Shown: positions 17,551 through 26,648, counted from the first letter of the stretch. The stretch: 64,000 nucleotides of DNA from Oscillospiraceae bacterium (GCA_022483045.1 JAKVOA010000001.1:457750-521749); one strand, 5' to 3'. Numbers and translations: made by a program. The notes: generated by a model not told the origin, from the sequence alone.

Positions 17551-17805
17551 ATGGAATATGTTTATAAAACAAGAGGCACCTGTTCCCGCGAGATCCGCCT
17601 GCAGCTCGATGGCGACATTATTCGGGACGTACAGGTGATAGGCGGCTGCAACGGCAACCTAAAAGGCATTGCAGCTTTGGTAAAGGGAATGAAAGCAGAA
17701 AATGTGATTGCACGCTGCAGCGGAATCCGCTGTGGGTTAAAGACTACCTCCTGCCCAGACCAACTGGCAAAGGCTCTGACAGAGGCACTGCAAAAACAAA
17801 AATAA
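17551..17805 (+). CDS. TSCPD-domain protein (TIGR03905 type)
   Basis: An 84-residue protein with four conserved cysteines, including GTCSREI, GGCNGN, RCSGIRCG and the name-giving TTSCPDQLAKAL. The same domain forms the C-terminal tail of some class II ribonucleotide reductases, and free-standing copies are of unknown function. GGAGGTG just upstream favours ATG 17551 over a GTG three codons earlier. It lies 27 bases after the PHP gene and is probably its operon partner, ending in a strong terminator. Confidence 0.85.
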   Translation: MEYVYKTRGTCSREIRLQLDGDIIRDVQVIGGCNGNLKGIAALVKGMKAENVIARCSGIRCGLKTTSCPDQLAKALTEALQKQK

Positions 17806-17820
17806 AGCTTTTTTCACAGC

Positions 17821-17851
17821 AAAAGGGCTGCGGCAGCGCCGCAGCCCTTTT
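17821..17851. terminator. Strong bidirectional terminator
   Basis: A perfect 14-bp stem (AAAAGGGCTGCGGC, 17821-17834, with 17838-17851) has a 3-base loop and ends in TTTT. It separates the TSCPD gene from the converging small-peptide gene. Confidence 0.92.
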
Positions 17852-17892
17852 GTTTATTGACCGTACTGTATTTTATTCAGCAAAAGCACTGC

Positions 17893-18033
17893 TTAGCAGC
17901 CGCAGCCGCTGTTGCAGCCACAGTCGTTGCCGCAGTTGTTGCCGCCGCAGCCGCAGCCGCCAAAGCCGCCGCAGCAGAGCAGAAGAATGATGATCAGAAT
18001 GATCCAAGAGCCGTTGCAACCATTATTGCACAT
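17893..18033 (-). CDS. 46-residue Cys/Gly-rich membrane peptide (high-cysteine 'HCB'-like)
   Basis: The minus strand encodes a 46-residue peptide: MCNNGCNGSW, then a nine-residue hydrophobic run (IILIIILLL), then a tail made almost only of Cys, Gly and Asn (CCGGFGGCGCGG...CNSGCGC). It has 13 cysteines. TAAGGAGGC sits 8 bases before the ATG and TAA ends it, so it is a real gene despite its size. Similar short peptides occur across Clostridia, where I recall the name 'chorion class high-cysteine' protein; their function is not known. The Cys-rich tail could bind metal or form disulfides. It is divergent from mcsA. Confidence 0.8.
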   Translation of the reverse strand: MCNNGCNGSWIILIIILLLCCGGFGGCGCGGNNCGNDCGCNSGCGC

Positions 18034-18193
18034 ATTGAAAAGCCTCCTTATTTGTTGTTACAATCCAGTATATTGCGCAGCCTTTCATTGTGTGAGTGGT
18101 TTTTTACAGTGTTTTCTACATGCGCTGTTTTCATATCTGATTCATAATCCCAGGATATACTAAATATAAACCCGATAAAGGAGAGAGGAACCT

Positions 18194-18697
18194 ATGATCT
18201 GCCAGTCCTGCGGGGAAAACCCCGCGACAACAACAGTGAAGACGATTGTAAACGGCAGGCTAACAGAATATGCGCTGTGTGCGGCGTGTGCCCGCCGGCT
18301 TGGGTATGTTACGCTCATCAGCGGCCTGGGGCGCGGCTTTGGCAGCATTTTAAGCGACTTCCTGCGCGAAGAGGATTCTCAGCCGGACCAAGAGCACTGC
18401 CCGTGCTGTGGCGCTTCCTTTGCAGACATTGCCCGTACCAATAAAGTGGGCTGCGCACATTGCTATGAGGTCTTTGCCGACCGCCTGCTGCCGATTATCC
18501 AGCGCCTGTACGGCAGCGACATCCACTGCGGAAAAATGCCGGGTGAAAACCTGCCGCAGCCGCAGCCGCAGGACCAGATGGTGCAAATGCAGGAAGTACT
18601 GAAGAAAGCGGTTGAGCAGGAAAAGCAGGAGCGCCAGAGCCTGCAGCTGCAGGAAAGCCTGCGCCGCCTGGGAGGAGGTACCCCTCATGAACCGTAA
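18194..18697 (+). CDS. mcsA: McsA-like zinc-finger activator protein
   Basis: McsA binds zinc and activates the arginine kinase McsB in the Clp quality-control system. This 167-residue protein shows the paired cysteine knuckles: CQSC (3-6), CAAC, CPCC and CAHC, with a C-terminal coiled segment (VLKKAVEQEKQERQSL) resembling a UvrB/UvrC motif. GGAGAGAGG lies before ATG 18194. It overlaps mcsB by 11 bases. In most Firmicutes the operon is ctsR-mcsA-mcsB-clpC; neither ctsR nor clpC is present here. Confidence 0.88.
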   Translation: MICQSCGENPATTTVKTIVNGRLTEYALCAACARRLGYVTLISGLGRGFGSILSDFLREEDSQPDQEHCPCCGASFADIARTNKVGCAHCYEVFADRLLPIIQRLYGSDIHCGKMPGENLPQPQPQDQMVQMQEVLKKAVEQEKQERQSLQLQESLRRLGGGTPHEP

Positions 18698-19724
18698 ATG
18701 GTACGAAAACGCCGGGCCGGAAAACGATGTGGTTTTATGCTCAAAGGTTTCGCTTTACCGCAACATGGCTGACCTGCCGTTTCCCGCGCGCATGTCCCGC
18801 TCGGATATGGAGCGCAGCCGCCTGCGCGTGGAAAACGCACTGGCACAGCTGCACCCGGCCATTCCGCAGACTTTTCTCTGTGTAAATATGGAAGACTGCA
18901 CCGAAAGCGTGGCGGTTTCGTTTGTCGAGCGCCAGATGTGCACCCCGGACTTTATTGCAAAACCGGCGGGACACAGCCTGTTTTACACCGCAGACGAAAG
19001 CATCAGCATTATGGTAAACGGTGGTGACCATGTGCGTATGCAGCTTGTCCTGCCGGGCAGCCAGCCGGGTCAGGCGCTGACCTCTGCGGACGCGCTTGAT
19101 ACCATGCTGGACCGCTACCTGCGCTTTGCTTTTCATAGGGATATCGGCTATCTAACCCAAAGTATTACAGACCTGGGTACTGGAATGGTTGCTTCTTTGC
19201 TGCTGCATCTGCCGGCTTTGCAGCAGGGCGGCGCGGCAGAGCGCCTTTCCAACGATGTAGCACAGCTCGGCTTTTCGCTGCGCGGCGTTTTTGACGGCGC
19301 GGTAGAGCCTGCCTGTGCCATTTATGAGCTGACAAACCGCATCACATTGGGCATCAGTGAACAAAACGCGGTGGCAAATCTGAAAGCTATCGGTGCACAG
19401 CTGGTCGACCGTGAGCGCCGCGCACGTGAAGCACTGCTGAAAACCATAGAGGCACAAGACGCGGTTTCACGCTCCCTTGCGGTACTGGAAAGTGCAAGAA
19501 TGCTGGAATTCAGCGAATTTATGAAACTTTACGCGAATGTGCGCATGGGGTTATGCGCCGGTCTTTTGCATGGCCTGCGCCCGGAACAGCTGGACGCACT
19601 TTTCTTTGCAGTACAGCCGGCAACCATGGCTTTGCGCTCTGGCAAAGTACTGGAGCCGCAGCAGCGGCAGGCGCGCCGTGCCCAGCTGGTAAACAGCGCA
19701 CTGGAGCCGATGCGTCAGCAGTAA
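18687..19724 (+). CDS. mcsB: McsB-like protein arginine kinase, probably inactive
   Basis: The 345-residue fold of the phosphagen/arginine-kinase family is followable end to end (GTG-x-x-AS with LLLHLPAL, LRG, NRITLGISE, CRM/ARM and final RRAQLV). Against B. subtilis McsB as I know it, key ATP- and arginine-contacting residues are changed: SSRIRLAR reads CSKVSLYR (K20, S22); NEEDH reads NGGDH (112-113); GLRAS reads GMVAS (V168); RGIYGEG reads RGVFDGA (204). I therefore infer a pseudokinase. The start is ATG 18687 with GGGAGGAGG upstream, inside mcsA. It ends 4 bases from a converging gene. Confidence 0.85.
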   Translation: MNRKWYENAGPENDVVLCSKVSLYRNMADLPFPARMSRSDMERSRLRVENALAQLHPAIPQTFLCVNMEDCTESVAVSFVERQMCTPDFIAKPAGHSLFYTADESISIMVNGGDHVRMQLVLPGSQPGQALTSADALDTMLDRYLRFAFHRDIGYLTQSITDLGTGMVASLLLHLPALQQGGAAERLSNDVAQLGFSLRGVFDGAVEPACAIYELTNRITLGISEQNAVANLKAIGAQLVDRERRAREALLKTIEAQDAVSRSLAVLESARMLEFSEFMKLYANVRMGLCAGLLHGLRPEQLDALFFAVQPATMALRSGKVLEPQQRQARRAQLVNSALEPMRQQ

Positions 19725-19728
19725 ACAT

Positions 19729-20652
19729 TCATTCTGTAAAAATAGTTTCAATCTTTTTGCTGCATTCCGGCGGCGAATATAGAAAGCGGTCAATGTGGTT
19801 TCCAGAAAAATAATAATGCGGTGCCTGCGGCTTTTGTTTTCCCTCAAAGGTATCGATGATAACAAGCTTTACTTTCATGCGTGCCGGCAGAATGCTTTTG
19901 ATATACACGCTGGCCTGCTGCCCACTGACGACATTTTCGCGGCACTCGGCAAGGCCTGCAAGGTTTGGAGCCAGCTCTACAAAAATACCGTAGGGCTCTA
20001 CACTGCGGATAATGCCGCCAACGGTTTCCCCACTGTGAAAGCGGGCCGCATTTTCGGCCCAGGTTCCCAGCAGTTCCCGCTGTGTCAGCGTGATGCGCCG
20101 GTCCTCCCTGCTGCGCACGACCGCCCGGATATCCATGCCGGTTGCAAAGCGCTCGCGCGGGTGGTCGATGCGCGAAACGCTGATGGCATCAATCGGCATC
20201 AACGCCACCACGCCGCAGCCAATATCGGCAAATGCGCCGAAAGGTTCTAGGTGAGTAATACGCGCGTCCAGCACATCTCCGGGGGAAAGATGGGAAAGAT
20301 AGTTTTGCCAGCAGGCCTCTTGGGCGGCCCGGCGGGAAAGGACTGCCGTGGCAGTGCTGCCCTCACCGGAAAAACCGGTGACAAAAAAACAGACGGGCCG
20401 GTTTACCCGGGAAAGCAGCGCAATATCGCGCACGGTGCCCTCCCGAATGCCAATTGCGCCCTCTTCCCGGGGGATGATGCCCTGCATACATCCAAGGTCA
20501 ACCACCAGGTTGTGCCGGCTGTCGCACAGCACCGCGCGGGCCTCTAAAATCTGTTGACTGCGTGCGGCCTGCTGCAGCGCTGCTGCGCTGCGCTGCGCAG
20601 CACGGTTTTCGGCCCGGTTTATCCGCCAGCCCTCGGGTTCGTATCCAAACAT
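19729..20652 (-). CDS. S1-domain RNA-binding protein (ribosomal S1-like)
   Basis: A 307-residue protein. After an Arg/Ala-rich N-terminal helix (1-45) come at least two clear S1 folds: one beginning SPGDVLDARITHLEPFGAFA (about 142-161) and one at GETVGGIIRSVEPYGIFVEL (about 227-246), with a degenerate N-terminal module before them. It resembles the short S1-like proteins of Clostridia rather than full six-domain S1. A role in translation or RNA turnover is inferred. AAAGGAGG lies 9 bases before the ATG. It converges on mcsB with only 4 bases between the genes and no terminator visible. Confidence 0.85.
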   Translation of the reverse strand: MFGYEPEGWRINRAENRAAQRSAAALQQAARSQQILEARAVLCDSRHNLVVDLGCMQGIIPREEGAIGIREGTVRDIALLSRVNRPVCFFVTGFSGEGSTATAVLSRRAAQEACWQNYLSHLSPGDVLDARITHLEPFGAFADIGCGVVALMPIDAISVSRIDHPRERFATGMDIRAVVRSREDRRITLTQRELLGTWAENAARFHSGETVGGIIRSVEPYGIFVELAPNLAGLAECRENVVSGQQASVYIKSILPARMKVKLVIIDTFEGKQKPQAPHYYFSGNHIDRFLYSPPECSKKIETIFTE

Positions 20653-20724
20653 TTGACTACCTCCTTTTTACCGATACTTTCTACTATATGCGTCTGAAAG
20701 TCCGTGAATGCCGATGGACAGGGC

Positions 20725-20753
20725 TTGCTTTTTTCTGTAGAATTCGGTACAAT
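20725..20753 (+). promoter_or_regulatory. Promoter of the cyclophilin lipoprotein gene
   Basis: TTGCTT (20725-20730) and TACAAT (20748-20753) are separated by 17 bp. Confidence 0.6.
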
Positions 20754-20823
20754 ATTTTCAATATCAAGAGGCAGTCTCTGCTGCTTCCTGCACTTTAAGA
20801 TTTATGAAAGAGCAGATGATTTT

Positions 20824-21660
20824 ATGAAATGGATTAAACGAATCACCAGTGGCGCACTGGCGCTGCTGCTTGCGGTGTCATTTGCCGGCTGCGGCAGCGG
20901 CTCTTCTTCCACCAGTGCGGCGGCAAGTTCCGGCCCTGTACGTGCAGATGACGGAAAAAAACTCGGCTATCAGCTGGAAAAGCCGGCAGACGGGGAAGAG
21001 GTTGCCGTCATACAGACCAATATGGGAACCATTCGGATGCGCCTGTTTGCACAGGCAGCCCCCAAGACTGTCGAAAACTTTAAGGGCCTGATCAAAAAAG
21101 GATACTACAATGGCCTGCTTTTTCACCGTGTTATCAAAGATTTCATGATTCAAAGCGGCGACCCGAAAGGGGACGGCACCGGCGGCGAAAGCTTGTGGGG
21201 CGGTACCTTTGCAGACGAGTTTAATGCGAATTTGGTAAACCTGCGCGGTGCAGTGGCTATGGCAAACAGTGGCGCCAATACAAACGGCAGCCAGTTCTTT
21301 ATTGACCAGGCAGGTCCGGTGAGCGACACCACCTGGCAGCAGGTCAGTTCCATGTATCAGCAGCTGAAGTCTTACGACAGCAGCCAGTGGTCACAAATAG
21401 CCGAGAGCCAGTACAATATTCTCGACCCCGGCAAGCTGACGGATGCCTATAAAGCGCTGTACAAAAAGCAGGGGGGAAATCCCAATCTGGACGGCGCCTA
21501 TAACGCCTTTACGCCGCCGCGCGGGCACGCTGTCTTTGGGCAGGTCTATGACGGAATGGACGTAGTCGATAAAATCGCCGCTGTCGCTGTTGACAGCAAA
21601 GACAAGCCTAAAGCAGACGTTAAGATTATTAAGGCAGCTTTGGAAAAGTACAAAGCTTAA
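20824..21660 (+). CDS. Cyclophilin-type peptidyl-prolyl isomerase, lipoprotein
   Basis: An extracellular, membrane-anchored proline isomerase that helps exported proteins fold. A lipoprotein signal ends in FAGC with Cys23 as lipid site, followed by a Ser/Ala linker. The cyclophilin domain shows [26 protein letters not shown] and HAVFGQV. An insertion of about 60 residues ([14 protein letters not shown] region) splits the C-terminal half and is seen in related Clostridial proteins. The start at ATG 20824 was chosen because the signal peptide begins there (MKWIKR); the upstream in-frame extension lacks one. Confidence 0.93.
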   Translation: MKWIKRITSGALALLLAVSFAGCGSGSSSTSAAASSGPVRADDGKKLGYQLEKPADGEEVAVIQTNMGTIRMRLFAQAAPKTVENFKGLIKKGYYNGLLFHRVIKDFMIQSGDPKGDGTGGESLWGGTFADEFNANLVNLRGAVAMANSGANTNGSQFFIDQAGPVSDTTWQQVSSMYQQLKSYDSSQWSQIAESQYNILDPGKLTDAYKALYKKQGGNPNLDGAYNAFTPPRGHAVFGQVYDGMDVVDKIAAVAVDSKDKPKADVKIIKAALEKYKA

Positions 21661-21722
21661 ATGGGCATTTCGGCAAATTCGAATATACTTCTATTATACA
21701 AAAAAGAAAGGCGATGGCAGTC

Positions 21723-22043
21723 ATGGCAAATGTCATTCACGCGGACGAAAATTCTTTTGATCAAATCTTAAAAGACAACAGCATTGTTTTGTGCGACTTT
21801 TGGGCCACTTGGTGCGGGCCCTGCAGAATGCTCGGCCCGATTATTGAGCAACTGGCAGAGGAGTACGACGGCCGCGTTACCGTAATGAAAGTGGACATTG
21901 ACCAGAATCAGCAGCTGGCAGAGCAGTACAACGTTATGAGTGTGCCGACTGTCTACCTTTTTGAAAACGGCGAGCAGGTCGACAGCAAAGTCGGCGCGTT
22001 TCCTATTGATGATTACCGCAAGATGCTGAACTCCGTTTTATAA
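21723..22043 (+). CDS. trxA: Thioredoxin
   Basis: A 106-residue cytosolic thioredoxin with the redox motif WCGPC (C31, C34) in [10 protein letters not shown], the cis-proline at VPTVYLF, and normal length. The AAGAAAGG ribosome site is 12 bases before ATG 21723 and only 3 before the in-frame ATG 21714, so I prefer 21723, which also matches the usual thioredoxin length. It is single-gene, closed by a terminator. Confidence 0.95.
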   Translation: MANVIHADENSFDQILKDNSIVLCDFWATWCGPCRMLGPIIEQLAEEYDGRVTVMKVDIDQNQQLAEQYNVMSVPTVYLFENGEQVDSKVGAFPIDDYRKMLNSVL

Positions 22044-22057
22044 GAAATTTTTCGGCG

Positions 22058-22096
22058 GCGCAGCTGGGAAGAGAACCCGGCCGCGCTTTTCTTTTG
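22058..22096 (+). terminator. Terminator of trxA
   Basis: GCGCAGCTGGG pairs with CCCGGCCGCGC (one mismatch, one G-T pair) followed by TTTTCTTTT. Confidence 0.75.
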
Positions 22097-22123
22097 ATTT
22101 TTGAAAACAGGCAGTTTCCTGTC

Positions 22124-22153
22124 TTGACAAGCACAGCCGCAAAGCGATATAAT
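22124..22153 (+). promoter_or_regulatory. Consensus promoter of pyrG
   Basis: TTGACA (22124-22129) and TATAAT (22148-22153) have an 18-bp spacer and both hexamers match consensus exactly. Confidence 0.85.
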
Positions 22154-22219
22154 TTATACGTTATTGTTTTTTATCGGAACTTGACAGAAAAGCGAAAATC
22201 AGTACGTTTGGAGGGCATT

Positions 22220-23833
22220 ATGGCAGCAAAATATATTTTTGTGACAGGCGGCGTGGTTTCCGGCCTCGGCAAAGGAATTACAGCGGCCTCTTTGGGCCGG
22301 CTGCTGAAAGCGCGCGGCCTGCGTGTGACGATGCAGAAATTTGACCCATACCTGAATGTAGACCCCGGCACAATGAATCCTTTTCAGCACGGCGAAGTCT
22401 TTGTTACAGACGACGGCGCTGAAACCGACCTGGACCTTGGCCACTATGAGCGCTTTATCGATGAAAGCCTGACCCAGAACAGCAATGTCACCTCTGGACG
22501 TGTATATTACAATGTGATACAGAAAGAACGCAACGGCGACTACGGCGGTGGCACCGTGCAGGTTATTCCGCATATCACCAACGAAATCAAAGAGCGCATT
22601 GCCGCCTCAAAAGATAACGTGGACGTTGCCATTGTCGAAATCGGCGGCACTGTAGGTGATATTGAGAGCCAGCCGTTTTTGGAGGCAATCCGCCAGTTTG
22701 CTACTGAGGCGGGCCGCGAAAACTGCATGTTCATTCATGTAACTTTAGTACCTTATCTACAGTGCTCACACGAGCACAAGTCTAAGCCGACCCAGCACAG
22801 CGTAAAAGAGCTTCTTTCTATCGGAATTCAGCCAGATGTGATTGTGCTACGCTCTGAGCGCCCTATCGGCGACGATATCAAGCAGAAAATTGCGCTTTTC
22901 TGCAATGTACGCCAGGACTGCGTCATTGAAAATCTGGACCTGCCCCTGCTGTATGAAGTGCCGCTGGCACTGCACGAAGAAAAACTGGACGATATTGTCT
23001 GCCGCCGCCTGTCGCTTGACACCCGCGGACCGGATCTTTCCGAGTGGATCGGCATGGTGCATACGGCGCTTTCTCTGACCGACAGCGTGACAATAGCGCT
23101 GGTCGGCAAATATGTGGAGCTGCGCGACGCCTATTTGAGCGTTGCAGAGGCTTTGACCCACGGCGGCATTGGCAACAATGTCAAGGTCAATATTCAGTGG
23201 GTCGATTCCGAAAAGATAACAGATGCCAATGTGGACGAAACCCTGAAAAATGCTGATGGCGTGCTGGTGCCGGGCGGCTTTGGTGAGCGCGGCATTGAGG
23301 GCATGATTGTTGCAATCCGCTGGGCACGTGAAAACAAAGTGCCGTTTTTGGGCATTTGCCTTGGCATGCAGCTGAGCATTGTGGAGTATGCCCGCGATGT
23401 CATGGGTATTGCAGACGCAAACTCTGCTGAGTTTGACCCGCAGAGTCAGAACCATGTGATTGACCTGATGCCGGAGCAGAAAGATGTGGAGCAGCTGGGC
23501 GGTACCATGCGCCTGGGCAAGTATCCCTGCAAGCTGACCCCCGGCACGCTTGCTGCAAAGTTGTACAGCAATGCGCCGCTGATTTACGAGCGCCACCGTC
23601 ACCGCTATGAGGTCAACAATGACTACCGTGACCGCATGGAAAAAGCGGGCATTACTTTCTGCGGAAAGAGCCCCGATGCGCATATCGTTGAAATGATGGA
23701 ACTCGATTCGCACCCGTTCTTTATCGGCAGCCAGTTTCACCCGGAGTTTAAGTCCCGGCCAAACCGCCCGCATCCGTTGTTTAAGGGCCTGGTTGCTGCG
23801 GCAAAAGAATATAAAACAAACCGCAAGGCGTAA
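22220..23833 (+). CDS. pyrG: CTP synthase
   Basis: PyrG aminates UTP to CTP using ATP and glutamine. The synthetase domain begins [17 protein letters not shown] (4-20) and the C-terminal class I glutaminase domain has the nucleophile elbow GICLGMQ and the His-Glu of [10 protein letters not shown]. The 537-residue length is canonical. TTTGGAGGG sits before ATG 22220. It has its own strong promoter and its own terminator, so it is a single-gene unit. Confidence 0.98.
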   Translation: MAAKYIFVTGGVVSGLGKGITAASLGRLLKARGLRVTMQKFDPYLNVDPGTMNPFQHGEVFVTDDGAETDLDLGHYERFIDESLTQNSNVTSGRVYYNVIQKERNGDYGGGTVQVIPHITNEIKERIAASKDNVDVAIVEIGGTVGDIESQPFLEAIRQFATEAGRENCMFIHVTLVPYLQCSHEHKSKPTQHSVKELLSIGIQPDVIVLRSERPIGDDIKQKIALFCNVRQDCVIENLDLPLLYEVPLALHEEKLDDIVCRRLSLDTRGPDLSEWIGMVHTALSLTDSVTIALVGKYVELRDAYLSVAEALTHGGIGNNVKVNIQWVDSEKITDANVDETLKNADGVLVPGGFGERGIEGMIVAIRWARENKVPFLGICLGMQLSIVEYARDVMGIADANSAEFDPQSQNHVIDLMPEQKDVEQLGGTMRLGKYPCKLTPGTLAAKLYSNAPLIYERHRHRYEVNNDYRDRMEKAGITFCGKSPDAHIVEMMELDSHPFFIGSQFHPEFKSRPNRPHPLFKGLVAAAKEYKTNRKA

Positions 23834-23868
23834 AATTCCATTTTATAAAAATGAATACAGAATTTTCA

Positions 23869-23900
23869 GCAGACGCTCTGAAATGAGCGCCTGCTTTTTT
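23869..23900 (+). terminator. Terminator of pyrG
   Basis: GCAGACGCTC pairs with GAGCGCCTGC (one mismatch), 6-base loop, then TTTTTT. Confidence 0.85.
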
Positions 23901-24027
23901 ATGCTTTTTTGAAAAAATGTCTGCTGCTGCGGCAGGGCAGCGTGCGTGCAGAAAGAAGGCCTTTCTGCTTGTGCCTTTTTGCTTTTGTTGGGGGAAAACT
24001 GTAGGATCCGGCAGGAGATTCCAGCCC

Positions 24028-24056
24028 TTGACATTACGGTAAAATCAAGGTACAAT
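24028..24056 (+). promoter_or_regulatory. Promoter upstream of the RNase J leader
   Basis: TTGACA (24028-24033) and TACAAT (24051-24056) are spaced by 17 bp, almost 600 bases before the RNase J start. Confidence 0.75.
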
Positions 24057-24234
24057 AAAACGAAATTATGTATGTCTGCGGCAGATTTTGTCTGTCAGTA
24101 CCAGAGCAGACCTGCATTTCTGTTGAACGGAATTGTTTCGGGTCAATTAGAAATCCGAAACGGAAAAGGTCCTTTTTGATGCAGCAGCGCGTTTGAATTC
24201 GGAATTTTAAAAAGCAGCGGGATGAAGGAGTCAT

Positions 24235-24566
24235 CTGTACTTTTTAAAAATAGCAGGGACTAGGTACCTCTGCTGTCTGCTGTACGGAAAAAATGAGCAG
24301 CAGCTGTGCTGCGGGGTTTGTTGGGGAGCAGACTCTACTACTGGTTGCTGTTTCAAAGTGCTTTTGGCTGGCTGCCGCTTTTGCGGGAACAGACGGCTTT
24401 GTTTTCTGCTTTCTTTTTTGTATATTTCTGTGCGTTTTTGGCCACTCTCTTTATTATCAGGATGACGGGACCGGACTCTCGCGGAAAGCAATCTGCGGAA
24501 AACGAACTAAAAATGGAATTTGATGCTTCGCTTATAAACGAATGCTATCGAAATATTCAGAAGTGA
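24235..24566 (+). pseudogene. Possible small membrane protein gene, frame-disrupted
   Basis: After AAGGAG (24225-24230) one frame reads LYFLKIAGTRYLCCLLYGKN from a CTG at 24235, and about 70 bases later the next frame gives a plausible membrane protein: SRLYYWLLFQSAFGWLPLL, then AFFFVYFCAFLATLFII, then a charged tail ending LINECYRNIQK with TGA at 24564-24566. Joining the two needs one extra base near the GGGG at about 24313. Neither part alone has a good start codon plus ribosome site. It may be a decayed gene, an assembly error, or chance. I do not recognise a family. Confidence 0.35.
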
Positions 24567-24640
24567 AAAATTTTTTAAAAGGGTTCTGCCGCCGGAACGC
24601 CGAAGCGCGCGGCTGCCTTTTTGCAACTGGAGGTCTTTTT

Positions 24641-26611
24641 GTGTCAGAAGAAAATAAGAATATAGAATTGCAGCCGGCTGATGTGCAGCAGGGCACTTCC
24701 GGGAAAACGCAGCAGCGTCAGAAACCGGCAGACCAGTTTATCGGTGGAGAGACCGTTTCGCTGCCCCAGGTGGCTGCTCCTGCGGAGCAGCCTGCACAGC
24801 CGCAGAAACCGCGCCGCCCGCGCCGCCCGCGCAGGGCACCGCAAAAGCAGCAGACGGCCCTTGCAGCACCGGCAGCTTCCCCTGCTGCAGAACAGCCGCA
24901 GAAACAGCACCATGCTCACCGCCCACGCGGCAAACAAAATGCGGCGGAAAAGCCGGTTATTCGCATAGCTTTTTTGGGCGGCCTCAATGAAGTCGGCAAA
25001 AACATCACGCTATTTGAGTGCCAGGGAGATATGTTCCTGCTTGACTGCGGCATGGCTTTCCCGGATGACGACATGCTTGGGGTTGATTTGGTGCTGCCGG
25101 ACTTCACCTTTGTAGAGAAAAATGCTGACCGCATTCAGGGCATTGTGCTGACCCATGGCCATGAGGACCACATTGGCGGGCTGCCGTATCTGCTAAAAAA
25201 GGTTAACCTGCCGCTGTACGGCACACCGCTGACCTTAGGGCTTGTAAAAGGAAAACTTAAGGAACACGGCCTCGCCAATAAAGTGAAAATGAATGTCGTC
25301 CATCCAGGCAGTGTGATCCGCTTTGGCTGTATGAGTGTAGAACTCATTCATGTAAACCATTCCATACCGGATGCTGTCGGTCTGGCCATTCATTCACCGG
25401 CCGGTACCATTGTACACACCGGTGACTTTAAAATTGACTGCACACCAGAGTGGGGCGGCATGATTGACCTTGGCCGCTTTGCGGAACTTGGCAAGCAGGG
25501 TGTTTTGGCGCTGATGTCAGACTCGACAAACGCCGAGCGTGCCGGCTCAACTAAGACCGAGCAAATGATAGCAAACTCTTTTGAAAGAATGTTTCGCCGG
25601 GCCGAAAACAAGCGCATTATTGTGGCAACTTTTGCAAGCAATGTCAGCCGTGTGCAGCAGATAATCGATTGCGCGGTTAAGTATGGCCGCAAAGTTGCTC
25701 TTTCTGGCCGCAGCATGGTCAACGTGATGTCCATCGGCGTGGAAATGGGCTATTTGCATGTGCCCGACGGTGTTATGATTGATATTGACTTAATCAAAAA
25801 ATACCCGAAAGATAAAATCGTTTTAATCACAACTGGCAGCCAGGGCGAGCCGATGAGTGCCCTTTCCCGCATGGCTTTTGCTGATCACCGCAAAGTTGAG
25901 GTCGGCCCGGACGACTTTATCATTATTTCCGCACGCCCGATTCCCGGCAACGAGAAGAGCGTGGGCAACGTAATCGATGAGCTGATGAAGCGCGGCTGCG
26001 AGGTGGAGTATGGCTCCATGTACGAAGTACATGTTTCCGGCCATGCCTGCCAGGAAGAGCTGAAGCTGATGCAGGGCATTGTCAAGCCAAAGTATTTCAT
26101 TCCCGTGCACGGCGAGCAGAAAATGCTGCACCAGCATGCGGCACTTGCCTACGCAATGGGTATGAAAAAACAGGATGTCTGCATTGCGGATATCGGCGAT
26201 GTCGTTGAACTTTCTGCGGACCATATGAAACATCTGCCCAAAGCCGTGCCTGCAGGCAATGTGCTGGTGGACGGCCTTGGGGTTGGCGATGTCGGCAGCA
26301 TTGTGCTGCGTGACCGCAAGCATTTGGCGGAAGACGGCCTGATTGTTGTTGTGTGCACCATTTCATCGGAAAACGGTCACGTTGTTTCTGGTCCGGACGT
26401 TGTTTCCCGCGGATTTGTGTACGTGCGGGAGAGCGAAAAACTCATTGACGACGCAAAAGACCTGGTTTACACAGTGCTGGAGCAGTGCGCAGATAACGGT
26501 ATTCACGACTGGGGAACACTGAAAACCAATATCAAAGATTCCCTTTCACACCTGCTGTACGACCGTACCCGCCGCAGCCCAATGATCCTGCCGATTATTA
26601 TGGAAGTATAA
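24641..26611 (+). CDS. rnj: Ribonuclease J
   Basis: RNase J is a zinc-dependent 5'-3' exo- and endoribonuclease central to mRNA decay. The beta-lactamase signature HGHEDH is at 172-177, followed by the beta-CASP domain (SDSTNAER, ATFASNVSRVQQ, SGRSMVNV) and the C-terminal domain. The GTG at 24641 has GGAGG with 7-base spacing; longer readings upstream have none. The result is 656 residues, about 100 more than typical, because of an N-terminal disordered extension with PRRPRRPRRAPQKQQ that could bind RNA. It may be transcribed from the promoter at 24028. Confidence 0.93.
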   Translation: MSEENKNIELQPADVQQGTSGKTQQRQKPADQFIGGETVSLPQVAAPAEQPAQPQKPRRPRRPRRAPQKQQTALAAPAASPAAEQPQKQHHAHRPRGKQNAAEKPVIRIAFLGGLNEVGKNITLFECQGDMFLLDCGMAFPDDDMLGVDLVLPDFTFVEKNADRIQGIVLTHGHEDHIGGLPYLLKKVNLPLYGTPLTLGLVKGKLKEHGLANKVKMNVVHPGSVIRFGCMSVELIHVNHSIPDAVGLAIHSPAGTIVHTGDFKIDCTPEWGGMIDLGRFAELGKQGVLALMSDSTNAERAGSTKTEQMIANSFERMFRRAENKRIIVATFASNVSRVQQIIDCAVKYGRKVALSGRSMVNVMSIGVEMGYLHVPDGVMIDIDLIKKYPKDKIVLITTGSQGEPMSALSRMAFADHRKVEVGPDDFIIISARPIPGNEKSVGNVIDELMKRGCEVEYGSMYEVHVSGHACQEELKLMQGIVKPKYFIPVHGEQKMLHQHAALAYAMGMKKQDVCIADIGDVVELSADHMKHLPKAVPAGNVLVDGLGVGDVGSIVLRDRKHLAEDGLIVVVCTISSENGHVVSGPDVVSRGFVYVRESEKLIDDAKDLVYTVLEQCADNGIHDWGTLKTNIKDSLSHLLYDRTRRSPMILPIIMEV

Positions 26612-26648
26612 TATACAGGAATCATTTGCAGAGTTATGCAAAAAAGTG

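Larger units (their letters stand above)
23901..24640 (+). other. Long region without a confident gene, between pyrG and RNase J
   Basis: It holds a promoter (24028-24056), a hairpin GTTTCGG / CCGAAAC (24135-24141 with 24155-24161), an isolated AAGGAG at 24225-24230, and a possible broken small membrane gene (24235-24566). The region just before the RNase J start contains a GGAGG for that gene at 24629-24633. Confidence 0.6.

Noticed and set aside
17857..18163. Ala- and Pro-rich plus-strand frames with long repeats
   Set aside because: They are shadows of the Cys/Gly codons of the small minus-strand peptide gene, which has the ribosome site and sensible features.
24231..24491. An 86-codon minus-strand frame before RNase J
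   Set aside because: Basic, low-complexity translation with no ribosome site; the plus-strand membrane-like frame explains it better.
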